This document shows, in pieces, positions 8,498 through 16,793 of a DNA stretch of 64,000 nt; the first letter of the stretch is position 1, and every line of letters starts with the position of its first letter. Source of the DNA: Edaphobacter flagellatus (lineage in GTDB: Bacteria > Acidobacteriota > Terriglobia > Terriglobales > Acidobacteriaceae). Location of the stretch: the NCBI RefSeq assembly GCF_025264665.1, contig NZ_CP073697.1, forward strand, positions 682,001 to 746,000, given 5' to 3'. Under the pieces are notes generated by a model, which saw only the letters and a program-made list of their open reading frames with translations, did no database searches and was not told the DNA's origin. A program made the position numbers and the translations under genes.

Positions 8498-9466
8498 ATG
8501 GCTACACTCACCATGATCGAGTCGACCCCGCCGTCGAAATCCGCTCAAAACGGCCCCGACGAGTTCTTTGGACTCGTCACGGAGACATCTAACTCTGCCT
8601 CTGAAGGTCTCGATACGAAGTCCGCTCTCGAGATCGCACGCATCATCAACCACGAAGACAACAAGATTGCCGCCGCCGTGAAGAAGGCTCTCCCGGAGAT
8701 TGCCATCGTCATCGACACGGTCGCCCGCTCGCTTCGCGATGGTGGACGGTTGATCTATGTTGGAGCAGGCTCGTCCGGTCGCATTGCGTCGTTGGATGCT
8801 TCCGAATGCCCACCAACCTTTTCGACCGCTCCAGCGCAGGTGCAGTACATCATGGCCGGTGGACCGAAGGCATTGGCCTCGGCCTCCGACGTCAATGAGG
8901 ACTCGCCGGAGTTGGGCCAGCGCGATATTGCACGCCGACGCCCGACACGCAAGGACATTGTTATTGGCGTCTCCGCATCGGGGCGCACGCCTTACGTTGT
9001 TGGCGCGGTGGAGTATGCACGCGCTCGCGGAGCCAAGACCGCAGCAGTGACCTGCAACCTGAATACAGCTTTGGCTGATGTAGCCGACACGACTATCATT
9101 GCTGAGGTTGGTCCAGAGGTGATCTCCGGCTCAACCCGCATGAAGTCAGCATCTGCCCAGAAGATGATCCTGAATATGATCACGACGGGCGCGATGACGC
9201 GGCTTGGTTATGTGTACGACAACCTGATGGTGAACGTGCACATGAAGAATGCGAAGCTGGTTGAGCGTGGCATTCGCGTTCTGATGAAAGTCTGCAATAT
9301 CGACCGTGAAACAGCGATCCGCACCATCAAATCCGCCGGTAAATCGATTCCAATCGCGGTTGTCATGTTGAAGGCGAACGTCGACAAGATGGAAGCGGTT
9401 CGCCGTCTGGCGAAGTCGGATGGCAATGTCCGGCTGGCAATCGACGACTCGCGGTTGGAGTTATAA
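8498..9466 (+). CDS. murQ: N-acetylmuramic acid 6-phosphate etherase
   Basis: MurQ cleaves the D-lactyl ether of N-acetylmuramic acid 6-phosphate to give N-acetylglucosamine 6-phosphate, a cytoplasmic step of peptidoglycan recycling. The SIS (sugar isomerase) fold signatures are clear: VGAGSSGRIASLDASECPPTF, the phosphate-binding SASGRTPYVVGAVEYA and TRMKSASAQKMILNM. The C-terminus matches the family (GAMTRLGYVYDNLMVNVHMKN). Its 322 residues are slightly longer than the E. coli enzyme because of an N-terminal extension of about 20 residues. It sits beside cell-wall-type genes (serine hydrolase, lepB), consistent with an envelope role. Confidence 0.96.
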   Translation: MATLTMIESTPPSKSAQNGPDEFFGLVTETSNSASEGLDTKSALEIARIINHEDNKIAAAVKKALPEIAIVIDTVARSLRDGGRLIYVGAGSSGRIASLDASECPPTFSTAPAQVQYIMAGGPKALASASDVNEDSPELGQRDIARRRPTRKDIVIGVSASGRTPYVVGAVEYARARGAKTAAVTCNLNTALADVADTTIIAEVGPEVISGSTRMKSASAQKMILNMITTGAMTRLGYVYDNLMVNVHMKNAKLVERGIRVLMKVCNIDRETAIRTIKSAGKSIPIAVVMLKANVDKMEAVRRLAKSDGNVRLAIDDSRLEL

Positions 9467-9522
9467 ATAGAGCGCAGTCGAGAGTCATGACGAATTGTTC
9501 GCAGTTCGGCTAATATTCTCGG

Positions 9523-11493
9523 ATGACAGAACGAGACATCCAAGGGCAGCTCTCACGGCGGGAGCTGCTTTATCTTTCTGCAGCCGGATTTTTATCTACC
9601 CTTTCCCTTCCCGCTGCGGCACTCGCCGCAAACACAGCGCAGGATGCTGATCCTCACACGGATTCGAATCTGTATTCCACCCTCCTGAAGACCTGGTGCG
9701 ATGGAATGCTGGCGCATCAGGTTACCGCGATCAAAGATCCGGCGCTGCATGGCGCACTGCTTTGCCCTGCCTGCTCCATCATCCACGGGCGATGCGGCGA
9801 TGCGCTCTATCCATTGCTTCGCGTGGCGCATGACACAGGAGATGCGAAGTATCTGAATGCAGCGCTGCTGGTTTATGACTGGACGGAGAGGCAGGTTGGC
9901 CGCGAAGACGGAAGCTGGGTCAACGATGTCACGCTGAGCTCGTGGAAAGGAATTACTGTATTCCATACGATTGCTCTTGGCGAAGCGATCCATCATCACG
10001 GCGCGTTGCTCGATGCAACGACACGGCAGCAATGGACTGCTCGTCTGGCGCGTGCAGCAAAATTTCTCGATGGATTCATCTCGATTCAGACCGGCAATAT
10101 CAACTACCCGATCACGGCATCCTACTGCTTCGCTCTCTGCGGCAATGTGCTGGGCGAGCAGAAATATCTTGACCGCGCTCGTGCTCTCGCGCATGAGAGC
10201 CTTCACTACTTCACACCAAACGGGTTGATCTTTGGCGAAGGGCATCCGCTGGAACAGCGCACAGCGAAGGGGTGCTTCCCTGTCGATCTTGGATATAACG
10301 TCGAGGAGTCCCTTCCGGCCCTTGCGCTCTACAGCCTGCAGACAGGGGACAAAGAGGTTCTTGATCGCGTCATCAGCTCTTTGAAGGCGCATATGGAGTT
10401 CATGCTGCCTGACGGCGCGTGGGACAACAGCTGGGGAACGCGAAACTACAAGTGGACATGGTGGGGCAGCCGTACGAGCGACGGCTGTCATCCAGCCTAC
10501 GTTTTGCTAAGCGAGCATGACCCACGTTTTCTCGAAGCCGCGCACCGCAACCTCAAATTGATGCATGCCTGTACGCGCGATGGTCTGCTCTATGGTGGGC
10601 CGGATTATTTTGCTCATGGCGATCAGCCGTGCATTCACCACACCTTTACGCACGCCAAGGCATTAGCAACGGTGCTCGACCGGACAAAGCAGGCAGAGCC
10701 CAGCGGAACGGTCACGCTTCCTCGCGATACCGCATATGGCGTGAAGACGTTTCCCGAGATTGGCACCAACCTGATTGCCATCGGCGACTGGCGCGCCACA
10801 GTCACTGAATATGACTGGGAATATGTGGAGCATGTGCAGGCTGGAGCGGGCGCGACAGGCGGAGGTCATGCCACGGGCGGTGCTCTCTCGCTGCTCTACC
10901 ATCAAGCGCTCGGCCCCATTTTAACGACCAGCATGACGCAGTATCAACTCATTGAGCTATCGAATCAGCAGGTCTTCAGCGATGCGCCGCATATGACTTT
11001 AACACCGCGGATTGAGTGCGCGGGCGAGCAGGTCTTTACCAGTCTCAGCGACAACGAGGCTTCTCTCACCAGGACGACAACAACCGATACGATTGCCTTT
11101 GAAGCGCGCGGACGCCTACTCACGGCTTCGCATCAGCCTATGCCTAACGGTGCCCGCTATCGTCTCGTGTATCACTTCACGGCCGCTGGGGTGGAGATCG
11201 CGGCGACAATTGAATCTTCGGCAGCTCACGCCTCCTCTGCACGGCTTATCGTTCCTGTAATTGCGAACTCTAACGAACCGGCGACCATCACAAGTAACGG
11301 GTCCGTTCAGATCAGACGTAAGATGGGAGACATCGTCGCCACAGTCGGCACGGGACAAAGTTTTCAGCCGCTCCCCAAAGAACGCACCTTCAATCTAGTA
11401 CCGGGCTTCGAATGTGTTCCTCTTGAGATCGTCATGAAGCCGCAGGAGGAGGTTCGGCTCAGAGTCGAAGTACACCCACGGCAGACATCCTGA
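9523..11493 (+). CDS. Tat-exported large protein, possible alpha/alpha-barrel polysaccharide-active enzyme
   Basis: The N-terminus has a twin-arginine signal (SRRELLYLSAAGF then an Ala-rich stretch to about residue 35), so a periplasmic location is likely. Residues about 50-380 are rich in paired helices with conserved-looking aromatics and acids (DYGCHPAYVLL-like segments, ITASYCFALCGN, FGEGHPLEQRT, DGAWDNSWGTRNY). The remaining 250 residues look like a beta-sandwich. That order resembles heparinase-II-type lyases and six-hairpin glycosidases, but I do not recognise a named family and claim no reaction. It follows murQ by 56 bases on the same strand and could be co-transcribed. Its 656 residues show no frameshift. 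Confidence 0.8.
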   Translation: MTERDIQGQLSRRELLYLSAAGFLSTLSLPAAALAANTAQDADPHTDSNLYSTLLKTWCDGMLAHQVTAIKDPALHGALLCPACSIIHGRCGDALYPLLRVAHDTGDAKYLNAALLVYDWTERQVGREDGSWVNDVTLSSWKGITVFHTIALGEAIHHHGALLDATTRQQWTARLARAAKFLDGFISIQTGNINYPITASYCFALCGNVLGEQKYLDRARALAHESLHYFTPNGLIFGEGHPLEQRTAKGCFPVDLGYNVEESLPALALYSLQTGDKEVLDRVISSLKAHMEFMLPDGAWDNSWGTRNYKWTWWGSRTSDGCHPAYVLLSEHDPRFLEAAHRNLKLMHACTRDGLLYGGPDYFAHGDQPCIHHTFTHAKALATVLDRTKQAEPSGTVTLPRDTAYGVKTFPEIGTNLIAIGDWRATVTEYDWEYVEHVQAGAGATGGGHATGGALSLLYHQALGPILTTSMTQYQLIELSNQQVFSDAPHMTLTPRIECAGEQVFTSLSDNEASLTRTTTTDTIAFEARGRLLTASHQPMPNGARYRLVYHFTAAGVEIAATIESSAAHASSARLIVPVIANSNEPATITSNGSVQIRRKMGDIVATVGTGQSFQPLPKERTFNLVPGFECVPLEIVMKPQEEVRLRVEVHPRQTS

Positions 11494-12711
11494 TCAGGTG
11501 CGCTGCTTCATCTTCTCCATGCGAGAGTAGAGCTCCTGCAAGACTTCAACCCCCGCGGCGGCGGCGGCTCTGTCGGGTTGCTCATTGGTATCGTTCCAGC
11601 CTTCGTCTTCGCCGCCGGTTCCCGGCTGCACAACGATACCATCGCGTCGTGCAAGCACGTAGAGGCCCTTGTAGAACAGGCCGTAGCGGACGCCTTCCTG
11701 CGGAATGAGCCATGCAATCTGACCGCGAATGGGAACAACACTTTCATCCGACCAGAGCTGGCGGGCGCCGTATCCTGTGCAATTGAGGATGACGGGTTGA
11801 GGCAACAACGTCATCTCCTGCGGCGAATGGAATTCCTGCGTCTCGATCTTGCCGCCAGCGATCAGGAAGTCATTCATCAACTGACGCGCGTAGTCTGCCA
11901 CATTGAAGGTAAGCGAAGAGCTACGGAACACATACTTGGTAGGGAAAGGATGCATGCCCTCCGGAATACGCTCCGATCGCGGCGTTATATCGTCGATACG
12001 TTCCATGTAATGCGCGAAGTCATGGACCTGCGGGGGCTCTTGCGCCGCACGCTCTTCGCGGGATTGATCGAACAGCGCATACCGATCTGTCCACTCAATC
12101 GGACTTCCCGGCATCCCAAGATAGCTCTGATACATGGAGAACGAGGTGCGCGCCATCGATTCCCATAGCGCAGGAAACCCGGAACCAGCAGCGGAGGTGA
12201 GAGCAATGCGCGAATCCGGCGTCCAGGAACCTGTGGCCCGCGACGAGCGCACAAACGGCGGGCGCTCCTTCGCATAGATCGTTACGCGAAACCCCGCTCG
12301 CTGTGCCGTAATCGCCGCTGTCAGGCCGAGCGCTCCACAGCCGATAACAGCGAGTTCTTTCTTTCCATTCGATGCATCCAGCGCTTTTCGCACGACGACA
12401 TCGGCCGATCCCCATGAGAGCGACCAACCGCTTCCACCGTGCCCATAGTTGTGAATCACAACGCTGTCTCCCAGACGTTCAACATCAAGCCGCGGGCCGG
12501 CAGGGCGGAATGGCCGCAGACATACGGTGATACGGAAGATCCTGTCGACATGCGCGCGAATAGGAGCGATTGGCGCCAGAGCATCGTAGAACGGAAGCGC
12601 TGGCGTTCCAGCTATGGGCGCCTGCACTATCTTTTTGGTGCATCCGGCCAAACCCACTGCGCTGCATCCGGCAAAGGCAGCAGAATTCTGAAGGAAGGAA
12701 CGACGATTCAT
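11494..12711 (-). CDS. FAD-dependent oxidoreductase of the D-amino-acid oxidase family, circularly permuted
   Basis: DAAO-family enzymes oxidise amines or D-amino acids using FAD. Here the order of parts is unusual. Residues 1-24 are a Tat-like signal with a lipobox (NRRSFL, LAGC). Residues about 55-110 carry the segment that is normally C-terminal: LRPFRP with the substrate arginine, RLDVER, and HNYGHGGSGWSLSWG. Only then comes the FAD Rossmann start VIGCGALG (122-129), which is normally N-terminal. VILNCTGYGARQLW and RGQIAWL follow, and the protein ends near the part that usually precedes LRP. All this is one uninterrupted frame of 405 residues, so it is not a frameshift product. It abuts the convergent gene ending at 11493. 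Confidence 0.88.
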   Translation of the reverse strand: MNRRSFLQNSAAFAGCSAVGLAGCTKKIVQAPIAGTPALPFYDALAPIAPIRAHVDRIFRITVCLRPFRPAGPRLDVERLGDSVVIHNYGHGGSGWSLSWGSADVVVRKALDASNGKKELAVIGCGALGLTAAITAQRAGFRVTIYAKERPPFVRSSRATGSWTPDSRIALTSAAGSGFPALWESMARTSFSMYQSYLGMPGSPIEWTDRYALFDQSREERAAQEPPQVHDFAHYMERIDDITPRSERIPEGMHPFPTKYVFRSSSLTFNVADYARQLMNDFLIAGGKIETQEFHSPQEMTLLPQPVILNCTGYGARQLWSDESVVPIRGQIAWLIPQEGVRYGLFYKGLYVLARRDGIVVQPGTGGEDEGWNDTNEQPDRAAAAAGVEVLQELYSRMEKMKQRT

Positions 12712-12822
12712 CGCGCATCTCCTGAAGATGTGTCAAAGCGTTTAGAGATAGTCTGGAGAGCCAATGCTCATTTCAGTTATAGAGGAAAAATTCTTTGTAG
12801 ATCAGAAAAAGCGACGCGTTGA

Positions 12823-12864
12823 ACAAACAAGATAAAGCCCGGCAGCAAAACAACACTGCCAGGC
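12823..12864 (-). terminator. Intrinsic terminator after nrdB
   Basis: Read leftwards, GCCTGGCAG pairs with CTGCCGGGC (one T-G wobble, 10-base loop), followed by a T-rich tract TTTATCTTGTTTG. It lies 32 bases past the nrdB stop codon. Confidence 0.8.
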
Positions 12865-12895
12865 CAATCTTTTGCTCATACTCCGCGACGTACGA

Positions 12896-13915
12896 CTAAA
12901 AGTCTTCGTGGAAAGCCACCTCGCCAGCGACAGCCACCTGATACGCCGAGACTCGACGCTCAAAGAAATTCGTCAGCTCCTGCACATCCTGCAGCTCCAT
13001 GAAGGCGAAGGGATTCTTCGATCCGAAGATCGGTGCCATGCCCAGACGTACAACGCGTGAGTCTGCAACATACTCCAGATACTGGCGCATCTCACGTACA
13101 GACAGGCCTGCTACGCCGCCGGAAAGAAGATCTTCTGCAAACTGCAGCTCGCAGTTTACCGCGTCTTTCATCATCTCTACGATCTGCTGTTCAAGCTCAG
13201 CGTCGAACAGCTCCGGCTCTTCTGCGCGAACAACATTAACCACCTCAAACGCAAATTCAAGATGGCAGCTTTCATCGCGGAAGACCCAATTTGTCCCCGC
13301 AGCCAGACCATTCAGCAGACCTCGCGAACGCAGGAAATAGACGTAAGCAAATGCGGCAAAAAAGAAGAGCCCTTCGATACACCCTGCGAAACAGACGAGA
13401 TTCAGCAGAAACTGCTTCCTTTGCGCCGCCGTTTGCAGCTCATCCAGCTTCTGGATGGAGTCCATCCAACGCATGCAGAACTGAGCCTTCTTCGTAATCG
13501 ACGGAATGTTCTCGACCGCAGCAAATGCTGCTGCGCGCTCATCCGGATCCGGAACATAGTTATCCAGAAGCGTGAGATAGAACTGGACGTGCACCGCCTC
13601 TTCAAAGAGCTGCCGCGACAGATAGAGTCGAGCCTCAGGAGAGTTGATGTGCTTGTACAGGTTGAGAACAAGGTTGTTCGAAACGATCGAGTCTCCCGTG
13701 GCGAAGAACGCGACCAATCGCTGAATCAGATGGATCTCTGCGGGCGTCAGGCGCGAACGCAGATCGACGAGATCGGTCGAGAAATCGACCTCTTCCACAG
13801 TCCATGTATTGCGAATCCCATCCTTGAACATTTCAAAGAAGATGGGATAACGCATCGGCCGCAGCGTAAGGGAAAGGCCAGGATCAAGGATGGCATTCGG
13901 TGCTTGTGTCGACAT
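12896..13915 (-). CDS. nrdB: Ribonucleoside-diphosphate reductase, beta (radical) subunit
   Basis: NrdB houses the diiron centre and radical that start ribonucleotide reduction by NrdA. The ferritin-like helices show the expected ligands: Asp75, Glu106 and His109 in EEAVHV, and further Glu/His in DESCHLEF. The Asp75 to Glu106 spacing of 31 is the same as in the E. coli protein. Tyr113, four residues after His109, is in the radical tyrosine position, so this is a tyrosyl-radical type rather than the Phe-containing class Ic form. GGAGAGAAATT precedes the ATG. It lies 16 bases downstream of nrdA, so the two form an operon. Its 339 residues are typical. Confidence 0.95.
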   Translation of the reverse strand: MSTQAPNAILDPGLSLTLRPMRYPIFFEMFKDGIRNTWTVEEVDFSTDLVDLRSRLTPAEIHLIQRLVAFFATGDSIVSNNLVLNLYKHINSPEARLYLSRQLFEEAVHVQFYLTLLDNYVPDPDERAAAFAAVENIPSITKKAQFCMRWMDSIQKLDELQTAAQRKQFLLNLVCFAGCIEGLFFFAAFAYVYFLRSRGLLNGLAAGTNWVFRDESCHLEFAFEVVNVVRAEEPELFDAELEQQIVEMMKDAVNCELQFAEDLLSGGVAGLSVREMRQYLEYVADSRVVRLGMAPIFGSKNPFAFMELQDVQELTNFFERRVSAYQVAVAGEVAFHEDF

Positions 13916-13931
13916 AATTTCTCTCCATTAC

Positions 13932-16343
13932 TTACTGGCAGGCTTCGCATGCTTCGGGATTATCAAGCGAGCAGGAAACGCTCGCCGACGCATTCATTGC
14001 AGGCACCACAGTGCTCTGCGATGCGGCGGATACAGTTGTTTTTGCGATCCTGGTGGCGGGGCGGGAGCGCAGATAGTAGGTCGTCTTAATGCCACGCTTC
14101 CAGGCATACATGTACATCGAGCTGAGGCGGCCGATGTTGGGCGACTCGGCAAAGAGATTCAGCGACTGGCTCTGGTCGATGTAGGCTCCGCGGTCTGCTG
14201 CCATGTCGATCAAGGATCGCATCGGCATCTCCCATACCGTGCGATAGATGGATCGTACGTCTTCGGGAATCTCGCTGATGCCCTGAATCGAGCCTTCTGC
14301 AAGTTTGATACGCGTACGCATCGCCTCTGACCAAAGGCCGAGCTGCTTTAGCTCCAACACCAGATAGCGATTGATCTGCATGAACTCGCCAGACAGGGTC
14401 TCGCGCTTGAAGAGATTCGAAATCTGTGGCTCAATGCACTCATAGCAACCGACGATAGACGCAATCGTTGCTGTTGGAGCAATGGCAATCACCAACGAAT
14501 TGCGCAAGCCATTTTTTCTGATGCGCTCGCGAAGCTGCTCCCACCGCTGACTGTTCTCAGGCTTAATGTTCCACAGATCAAATTGAAACTCACCTTTCGC
14601 TGCGCGCGACTCCTGAAACGCCGCATGTGGGCCGTGCTGTTCGGCGAGCTCGCAGGAGACGGTGAGCGCGTGAAAGTAAATCTCCTCCTGAATCTTCGCG
14701 GACAGAGCTCGTGCTTCCGGCGAATCGAAGACATAACGGAGCTGGAAGAAGACATCCTGCAGTCCCATCAGACCCAGGCCCACGGGTCTCCAGCGACTAT
14801 TGGCTGAGGCTGCCTGAGGAACGGGATAGTAGTTGATGTCAATGACGCGATCCAGCATGGGCACTGCCTGCCGCACGGTAGCGGCCAGCTTCTCGAAATC
14901 AAAGGCGCCGTCGGTCACATGACGCGCGAGATTGATTGAGCCGAGGTTGCACACTGCTGTCTCCTCAGATGAGGTAACCTCCGTGATCTCCGTGCACAGA
15001 TTGGAGAGATGCACCACATTCTGCGGCAGTCCTGTCTGGTTGCATTTGATGTTGCATGCATCCTTGAAGACCATCCATCCATTACCGGTCTCCGCCAGCG
15101 TACGCATCATACGCGCGTAGAGATCGCGCGCCTTGACCTGCCGCATATACTTCTGTTCGGCTTCAGCTGCCACATAAGCACGTTCGAACTCTTCACCATA
15201 GAGGTCCGGCAGATGCGGCACGACCTTCGGATCGAAGAGTGACCACATCCCATCCTCATCCACTCGCTTCATGAAAAGGTCAGGAATCCAGTTGGCAAGA
15301 TTCAGGTTGTACGTTCTCCGCGCCTGATCGCCTGTATTGTCACGCATCTCCAGGAAGGATTCGATATCGGCATGCCAGGGCTCGAGATATACGCAGCATG
15401 CTCCTTTGCGTTTGCCTCCCTGATTCACCGCGGCAACAGAAGCATCCAACGTGCGCAACCACGGAACGATTCCATTCGAGAGGCCGTTGGTTGCGCGAAT
15501 CAACGATCCTTCTGAGCGCACACGATGGAAGGCAAGGCCAATGCCACCAGAGAACTTCGACAACAAGGCAATCTGCTTGTAAGAGTCATAGATCGAATCC
15601 AGTGAATCCTTCGGTGAATCGATCAGATAGCATGACGACATCTGCGAGTGCTTCGTCCCGCTATTGAATAGTGTGGGCGAGCTCGGCAGATAATCATGCG
15701 AAGCTAACAGCCGGTAGAAATCCGCGGCCTCGCTGACGCGCACAGAAAGTCCCGCAGAGACGCGCATGAAGAAGTATTGCGGCGTCTCAATGACCTGCCG
15801 CGTTATAGGATGGCGCAACAGATAACGGTCGTACACCGTGCGAAGGCCGAAGTACTCGAAGCGATCGGAGAGATGCGTATCGATCGCGCTATTCAGCTTG
15901 CGCGCGTTGGCTGCAACAAATTCAGCCGCCTCCTTCGAAACCACTCCTTCGCGATGCCCAACTTCAATCGACTGAGAGAAGGAGTAGATGTTCTGTCCCG
16001 CGACTTCTTTTTCAATGGTCGCCAGCAATAAGCGAGCTGCCAGCCTTGAATACTCCGGCTCTTCGGCAATCAGCGCTGCCGCTGTCTGAATAGAGATCGC
16101 ATCCAGCTCGCGCGTCGATGCTCCGTCGAACAGGCCACCAATGGTCTTGCTGGCTACGCGGATGGGATCGACGTGCGGCAGGCCGTGGCAGCAGCGCTGG
16201 ACGGCGCGCACAATCTTGTTGACGTCTACCGGCTCAAGCGTGCCGTTGCGTTTGCGCACCTGCATCTGCGGCGCGGTATCGGCTAATGGAAAATTCGGAT
16301 CGAGGTCAGTGAGGGTCGCCTGCGCCGTCGCCATGGGGAGCAT
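13932..16343 (-). CDS. nrdA: Ribonucleoside-diphosphate reductase, alpha (catalytic) subunit
   Basis: NrdA reduces ribonucleoside diphosphates to deoxyribonucleotides for DNA synthesis. Residues about 28-115 form an ATP-cone allosteric domain (VRKRNGTLEPVDVNKIVRAVQRC). The barrel contains the redox cysteines (SQMSSCYLID and CNLGSINLARHV), the thiyl cysteine and glutamate in LSNLCTEI, and PTATIASIVGC. The C-terminal tail ends CEACQ, the usual reducible CxxC pair. The protein is 803 aa. The first ATG has GGAG six bases ahead. Expression is likely under dual control: an NrdR-like box at the promoter and a cobalamin riboswitch in a leader of about 270 bases. Confidence 0.96.
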   Translation of the reverse strand: MLPMATAQATLTDLDPNFPLADTAPQMQVRKRNGTLEPVDVNKIVRAVQRCCHGLPHVDPIRVASKTIGGLFDGASTRELDAISIQTAAALIAEEPEYSRLAARLLLATIEKEVAGQNIYSFSQSIEVGHREGVVSKEAAEFVAANARKLNSAIDTHLSDRFEYFGLRTVYDRYLLRHPITRQVIETPQYFFMRVSAGLSVRVSEAADFYRLLASHDYLPSSPTLFNSGTKHSQMSSCYLIDSPKDSLDSIYDSYKQIALLSKFSGGIGLAFHRVRSEGSLIRATNGLSNGIVPWLRTLDASVAAVNQGGKRKGACCVYLEPWHADIESFLEMRDNTGDQARRTYNLNLANWIPDLFMKRVDEDGMWSLFDPKVVPHLPDLYGEEFERAYVAAEAEQKYMRQVKARDLYARMMRTLAETGNGWMVFKDACNIKCNQTGLPQNVVHLSNLCTEITEVTSSEETAVCNLGSINLARHVTDGAFDFEKLAATVRQAVPMLDRVIDINYYPVPQAASANSRWRPVGLGLMGLQDVFFQLRYVFDSPEARALSAKIQEEIYFHALTVSCELAEQHGPHAAFQESRAAKGEFQFDLWNIKPENSQRWEQLRERIRKNGLRNSLVIAIAPTATIASIVGCYECIEPQISNLFKRETLSGEFMQINRYLVLELKQLGLWSEAMRTRIKLAEGSIQGISEIPEDVRSIYRTVWEMPMRSLIDMAADRGAYIDQSQSLNLFAESPNIGRLSSMYMYAWKRGIKTTYYLRSRPATRIAKTTVSAASQSTVVPAMNASASVSCSLDNPEACEACQ

Positions 16344-16349
16344 CCTTTA

Positions 16350-16417
16350 CTCCGAGCGGATACAGTGGAGGATGCCTGCAACAGACAGACCGCGACCACC
16401 GCACCTTCCCCTCGGAG
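16350..16417 (-). promoter_or_regulatory. nrdA: Possible ribosome-binding-site sequester in the nrdA leader
   Basis: The leader segment CTCCGAG at 16411-16417 is perfectly complementary (7 bp) to CTCGGAG at 16350-16356, which contains the nrdA Shine-Dalgarno. Pairing would hide the ribosome binding site. A second short hairpin (GTGCCG-TT-CGGCAC type) lies between the riboswitch and this region. The complementarity is seen directly. The switching role is inferred. Confidence 0.45.
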
Positions 16418-16444
16418 GTGTGTGAATTTCGTGCCGTTCGGCAC

Positions 16445-16612
16445 GGCCCTCATGGCAGGTCTTCGGACTCTGCAGGCTACCTACTTGCTCCGGCTTCCCA
16501 GTGATTCACCAGTGCCTATTGAGGAGCGTTCGTTCCTGCTTACCGCTGCGGGGCAGTCCCGGCATCTCACCGGATTCCCTTTTCAGCCTTGATCTCATAA
16601 TCAAGGCACCAT
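16445..16612 (-). promoter_or_regulatory. Cobalamin (adenosylcobalamin) riboswitch in front of nrdA
   Basis: Read leftwards from about 16612, the leader has a 5' stem (GCCTTGAT paired with ATCAAGGC), then the conserved blocks GGGAATCCGGTG (16579-16568), GGGACTGCCCCGCAGCGGTAA (near 16560-16540), GGCACTGG (16516-16509), GAAGCCGG, and the closing block AGTCCGAAGACCTGCC (16469-16454). These are the core blocks of cobalamin riboswitches in the right order and spacing. The only gene it can control is nrdA-nrdB. Such riboswitches are known to repress a class I reductase when B12 is available for a B12-dependent class II enzyme, as in Streptomyces. No T-tract terminator follows, so control is probably at translation. 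Confidence 0.92.
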
Positions 16613-16623
16613 GAAGTTCACTC

Positions 16624-16652
16624 ACTATAACAAGGGCCCATCGGCAGGTCAA
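16624..16652 (-). promoter_or_regulatory. Sigma70-like promoter of nrdAB
   Basis: On the minus strand, TTGACC (-35, 16652-16647) and TATAGT (-10, 16629-16624) are separated by 17 bases. Transcription would start near 16617, just before the riboswitch, which supports both calls. Confidence 0.75.
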
Positions 16653-16668
16653 CGTCAATATATTGGGG
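16653..16668 (-). promoter_or_regulatory. NrdR-box-like palindrome upstream of the nrdAB -35 box
   Basis: The core CAATATATTG (16656-16665) is a perfect palindrome and matches the central ten positions of the NrdR repressor box (CWATATATWG). The flanks fit poorly. A degenerate second box (TATAGTGA half, 16637-16622) overlaps the -10 element with its centre 31 bp away, the spacing expected of paired NrdR boxes. NrdR represses reductase genes when dATP is high. No nrdR gene is in the window. Confidence 0.55.
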
Positions 16669-16793
16669 TCATATTGCAGACTTTCCACAGACCTTGCGCG
16701 CCGCAAAATGAGACGTTTTTCACTTCAAAGGTCGTAGAATGCTCTCCAGCAACAAACGCAGTAACCCCATTGCGTTTCTACGGAGTGCAGCTC

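Noticed and set aside
16611-16793. Upstream extension of the DUF2252 gene to an ATG at 16611.
   Set aside because: It would overlap the nrdA promoter on the other strand and adds residues without family similarity. A TTG with GGAG at 16794 is better.
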